A stretch of 54,797 bases of DNA, taken from assembly GCF_000315625.1 (NCBI RefSeq), contig NW_005434533.1:37900-92696 (forward strand), read 5' to 3'. The position numbers and the translations under genes are program-made. A model generated the notes under the pieces. That model did not search any database, was not told where the DNA came from, and saw nothing but the letters and a program-made list of their open reading frames with translations. Numbering within the stretch: position 1 is the stretch's first letter; each line of letters starts with the position of its first letter. This DNA comes from Guillardia theta CCMP2712. Lineage: Eukaryota > Cryptophyceae > Pyrenomonadales > Geminigeraceae. Below are positions 52,196 to 54,797 of this stretch, piece by piece.

Positions 52196-52548
52196 CCTCG
52201 CCGATGCCACGAGGGCTGCCCTGCCGTCGAAAAAAAAGATAACCGTTATCACAACCGTTATTCTCTTCTCCATGCATGTGTAACGGTCAACTGATCGTTA
52301 CATTATTACCCTCATCCCCTTGCAAGCCCCTGCGAGGCCGCTTCATGGTCTGCTAGCCTGCCGTCGACGCGACCTCCTCCTCGTCCTCCTCTTCCAGGCG
52401 CCCCCTTCCCTCCCCTTCCTCGTAGCCTGAAGACATTTCAGCTGGAAGCCTGTGTGCCTGCTCGCCTCTCTTGGCTGGCAATCTTCTCAGCTCTGCCTGA
52501 TCCAGGCTGTTTGCGCCCTGATTCCCGACGTCGTTCCAGATATTGTGG
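52196..52548. other. divergent promoter spacer between eIF3e and the S9 peptidase
   Basis: Only 353 bases separate the two start codons. A short A-run (52230-52236) next to two nested copies of AACCGTTAT (52241-52262, TAACCGTTATCACAACCGTT) stands out as a possible regulatory site. A third TAACGG/GATCGTTACATTATTA sequence lies at 52280-52310. No exon was seen. Confidence 0.4.
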
Positions 52549-54632
52549 ATGCAGCGCACAATCCTGCCCATCCTCTTCACTCTCGTGGCGCCTTCGCTCG
52601 CATTCACTCCGACGATCGGTCTCCGCAGGCCGTCCCCTGTTTCTTCTGTGAGCCTCAAGCACTACAGGAGCTCGCCGCGCCTGAGGTCTGGCCGGGTCTC
52701 GTTTAGGATGCAGCAAGAGATCCAGGACGGCGAAGGTCCTCGAGAAATTCTTGAGTGGGCGAAGAAGAGGGAGCAGGAGAGGGCCAAGACCCCCGATGCC
52801 TCTACTGTCCCCTACGGTGAGTGGGAGTCGCCCATCACTTCCAAGGACATCACAGACGGGACTGTTGGGTTGGGGTCGCCGACATTCGATGGCGAAGAGT
52901 TGTACTGGCTGGAGTCTCGTCCCAATGAAGGAGGTCGGCAAGTTATCGTGAAGATGGAGGGAGGGCAGCCTGTCGACCTGACTCCTCCCTCCTTCAACGT
53001 GCGCAGCCGCGTTCACGAGTATGGCGGTGGGGACTTCATAGTTAACAAAGGCGTCATCTACTTTGTGAACTTCGTGGATCAAAGGATCTATGCTCAGCTG
53101 GCGTTTCCAGGGGTCGATCCTGTTCCCATCACCCCAGAGGGAAAGTTTCGCTTCTCCGACATGGTCGTGGACGAGCGCAGGAGCCGCCTGATCTGTGTGG
53201 TAGAGGATCACAGTAGAGAAGGAGAGCCGACAAACTTCATCGGGTCGGTCAAGACGGACGTTGAGGAGGGAGCTGCTCTTACTCCTCCTGAGGTGCTCGT
53301 GGATGGGCAGGACTTTTACGCTTCTCCTCGTCTGTCGCAGGATGGGGAGCAGCTGGCGTGGGTGAGTTGGATACACCCGAACATGCCGTGGGACGCGACG
53401 GTTCTTACTCGGGGAGCCCTGGATGCGAGCGGAAAGGTTGCCAGCAGGAAGGTGCTGGCGGCAGGGCAGGAGTCGATCATGAACCCTGTACGTGCTTGAT
53501 GTCCGTGCCGGCTCCGCCTTGTGACGTGCCTCAACAGACTTGGGATGCCTTCGGTCAGCTCTACTTCATCTCCGATCGCTCTGGCTGGTACAACATCTAC
53601 AGAGAAGGTTTCGTCGGAGTGTCCGCAAAGAATGCTCTCGTTTCTGATGAACATGCAGACGAAGGAGAAGTTGTTGCGGTGAAGGAGATGGAGGCAGAGT
53701 TCGCAGGTCCCATGTGGAAGTTGGGTAAGACCTGACAATCTCATGTTGGTTTCTGACACCTGCCGGTAGGATCGAAGCCGTTCGTTTTCCTCCCCGACGG
53801 AAGAATCCTCTGCAACATCAAGCAGGTGGGTCGAGGACAGCTGGAGAAGGGAAGGGCAGTGACCGCAAGTTAGCCCAAGGTGGCTGGGAGCCGTCTGTCG
53901 ATTCTTGACCCTTCCAACGGGAAGGTGGAGGTACAAGGAACTCTCGTGGAGAGGGAGGAGGTGAAGTTGTCGCAGAACATAGCTTCTTCCTACACCCATG
54001 TCGGAGGGTTCGCTGTGAGCTTTTCTCATCCTGTGCAAGCTCGTTGGTAAGGAGCAGCCTTGCAGGTATCAGAAGACAAGATCTCTTTCCTCGGAGGCTC
54101 CGCCCGGCAGCCTACAGAGCTTGTCATCGCTCCGGTGAGGAGGAGGAGTTTACAGCTGCTGCTCCAGCTTGTCTTGACATCCTGCAATGTCAGATCGCCA
54201 AGTTTCCAGCGAAGAAGTCGGACCTGACTGTTGTGAAGAAATCATCGAAACTAGAGGTTCCCTCCGCCCTCCCTCCCTCCCTCTCTCCCTCCCTCCTCCC
54301 TCCCTCCCTCCCTCCCTTCCTCCCTCTCTTCCTCCCTCCATCCATCCATCCCACCTCGCCCTCTCTCTCGCCCGTGGTTGTTGAAACATCCTGAATTTTC
54401 TGCCTCCTTTGTCTTCTTGTCCGTTCATTTTTCTCTCAATTTGATTTCTTGCTCTCGTTTAGATCAAAAGTTTGTACCTCTCCGAACCAACATCGATCGA
54501 GTTCCCTACAGGTGACTATTTTTTCCCTCTCCTCTTGCTCCTGCTCCTGCTATGTCCCCACTGCATTGAATCGGTTGAGCTTCTGCAGGACGTCCGGGCC
54601 AGACTGCATGGATGATTTACTATCCACCCCAG
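52549..54632 (+). CDS. S9 prolyl oligopeptidase-type peptidase with plastid-type leader, 3' truncated
   Basis: Eight exons give the first 514 aa: 52549-53487, 53538-53724, 53770-53825, 53880-54014, 54066-54134, 54194-54256, 54463-54511 and 54589-54632. The gene then runs out of the window. The start is a signal peptide (RTILPILFTLVAPSLA) followed by FTPTIGLRRPSPV and a Ser/Arg-rich stretch, a textbook bipartite plastid leader. The body is the beta-propeller of S9C-type dipeptidyl or acylaminoacyl peptidases: KDITDGTVGLGSPTFDGEEL, VHEYGGGDF, WIHPNMPWD, QLYFISDRSGWYNIYR, then the entry to the catalytic domain (EPTSIEFPT, GQTAWMIYYPPQ). The Ser-Asp-His triad would lie downstream. It would trim peptides in the plastid. 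Use of the first ATG is chosen because it begins the signal peptide. Confidence 0.87.
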
Positions 54633-54797
54633 GTACTTCTCCTTCATCCCTCTGCCTCCTCTACACACCCTCCTCCTCTCCTGTCCTGTCCTTCCCTCCC
54701 CTCTCCTCCCCTGGGGGACTCCACTCGAGGCCGGGGGGGGGGGGCTTGTTGGGTTAGGGCTGGCGGTGCCAACAGCTAGGAGGACTGTTGGTAATGG
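54633..54797. other. intron of the S9 peptidase gene, cut by window edge
   Basis: After the GTACTT donor the sequence is CT-rich, then has a G-run at 54734-54745. No acceptor and exon could be confirmed before the end of the window. Confidence 0.5.

Overview
The window is nuclear DNA from a eukaryote with small spliceosomal introns. Several lines of evidence point to a cryptophyte alga close to Guillardia theta. Genes are packed tightly and alternate between strands, and introns are short and made of simple CT-rich or AGG-rich sequence. Flagellar genes are present. Three predicted proteins open with a signal peptide followed directly by Phe and a Ser/Arg-rich stretch, which is the bipartite plastid leader used by algae with a red-derived complex plastid. 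The species call is an inference. All introns below were placed by hand from GT-AG (rarely GC-AG) signals, reading-phase continuity and recognised protein families.

Layout, left to right. 206-304 holds a possible coiled-coil exon. 1281-3907 (+) is a membrane-anchored MORN protein. 3954-5954 (-) and 6917-8917 (+) are two intronless secreted PhoX/DUF839-like paralogues arranged head to head. 10005-11271 (+) is a UBE2E-type ubiquitin-conjugating enzyme. 11413-17401 (-) is a 22-exon gene that encodes TrpD, TrpE and TrpG in one continuous polypeptide of 1101 aa. 18655-18980 (-) is a frame-broken PX-domain remnant. 19835-21271 (-) is a four-pass membrane protein with Gly-Tyr-Asn repeats. 22013-23101 (-) is a multi-pass transporter-like protein. 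24041-28914 (+) is the outer-arm dynein intermediate chain DNAI1/IC1, with two stretches missing. 29083-29505 (-) is a small unknown gene. 30100-31767 (+) is augmin subunit HAUS6. 33280-35916 (+) is a UBA-RGG protein resembling UBAP2L/Lingerer.

Further right, 36174-36980 (-) is a signal-peptide protein with two Cys motifs. 37925-38941 (+) is an unknown protein with a C-terminal Cys/His cluster. 38998-40332 (-) is a plastid-type alpha/beta hydrolase. 41221-44661 (+) is a plastid-type degenerate protein kinase. 45008-46709 (-) is an Aha1-type Hsp90 activator with a signal peptide. 47611-49338 (-) is vasohibin, a tubulin carboxypeptidase. 50244-52195 (-) is eIF3e. 52549-54632 (+) is the 5' part of a plastid-type S9 prolyl oligopeptidase cut by the window edge.

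Themes. Four genes (DNAI1, HAUS6, vasohibin and perhaps MORN) concern microtubules or flagella. Four others (hydrolase, kinase, Aha1, S9 peptidase) carry leader peptides for the plastid or periplastid space. Most neighbours are convergent, with 3' ends only tens to hundreds of bases apart. The larger spacers share two unusual sequence types: arrays rich in GGGGTA or TACCCC, and GC-rich blocks built around GGGCCCGG. The main discovery candidate is the TrpD-TrpE-TrpG fusion. Next are the Hsp90 co-chaperone with a secretory leader and the degenerate plastid kinase. I recognised no rRNA, tRNA, CRISPR or intact transposon.
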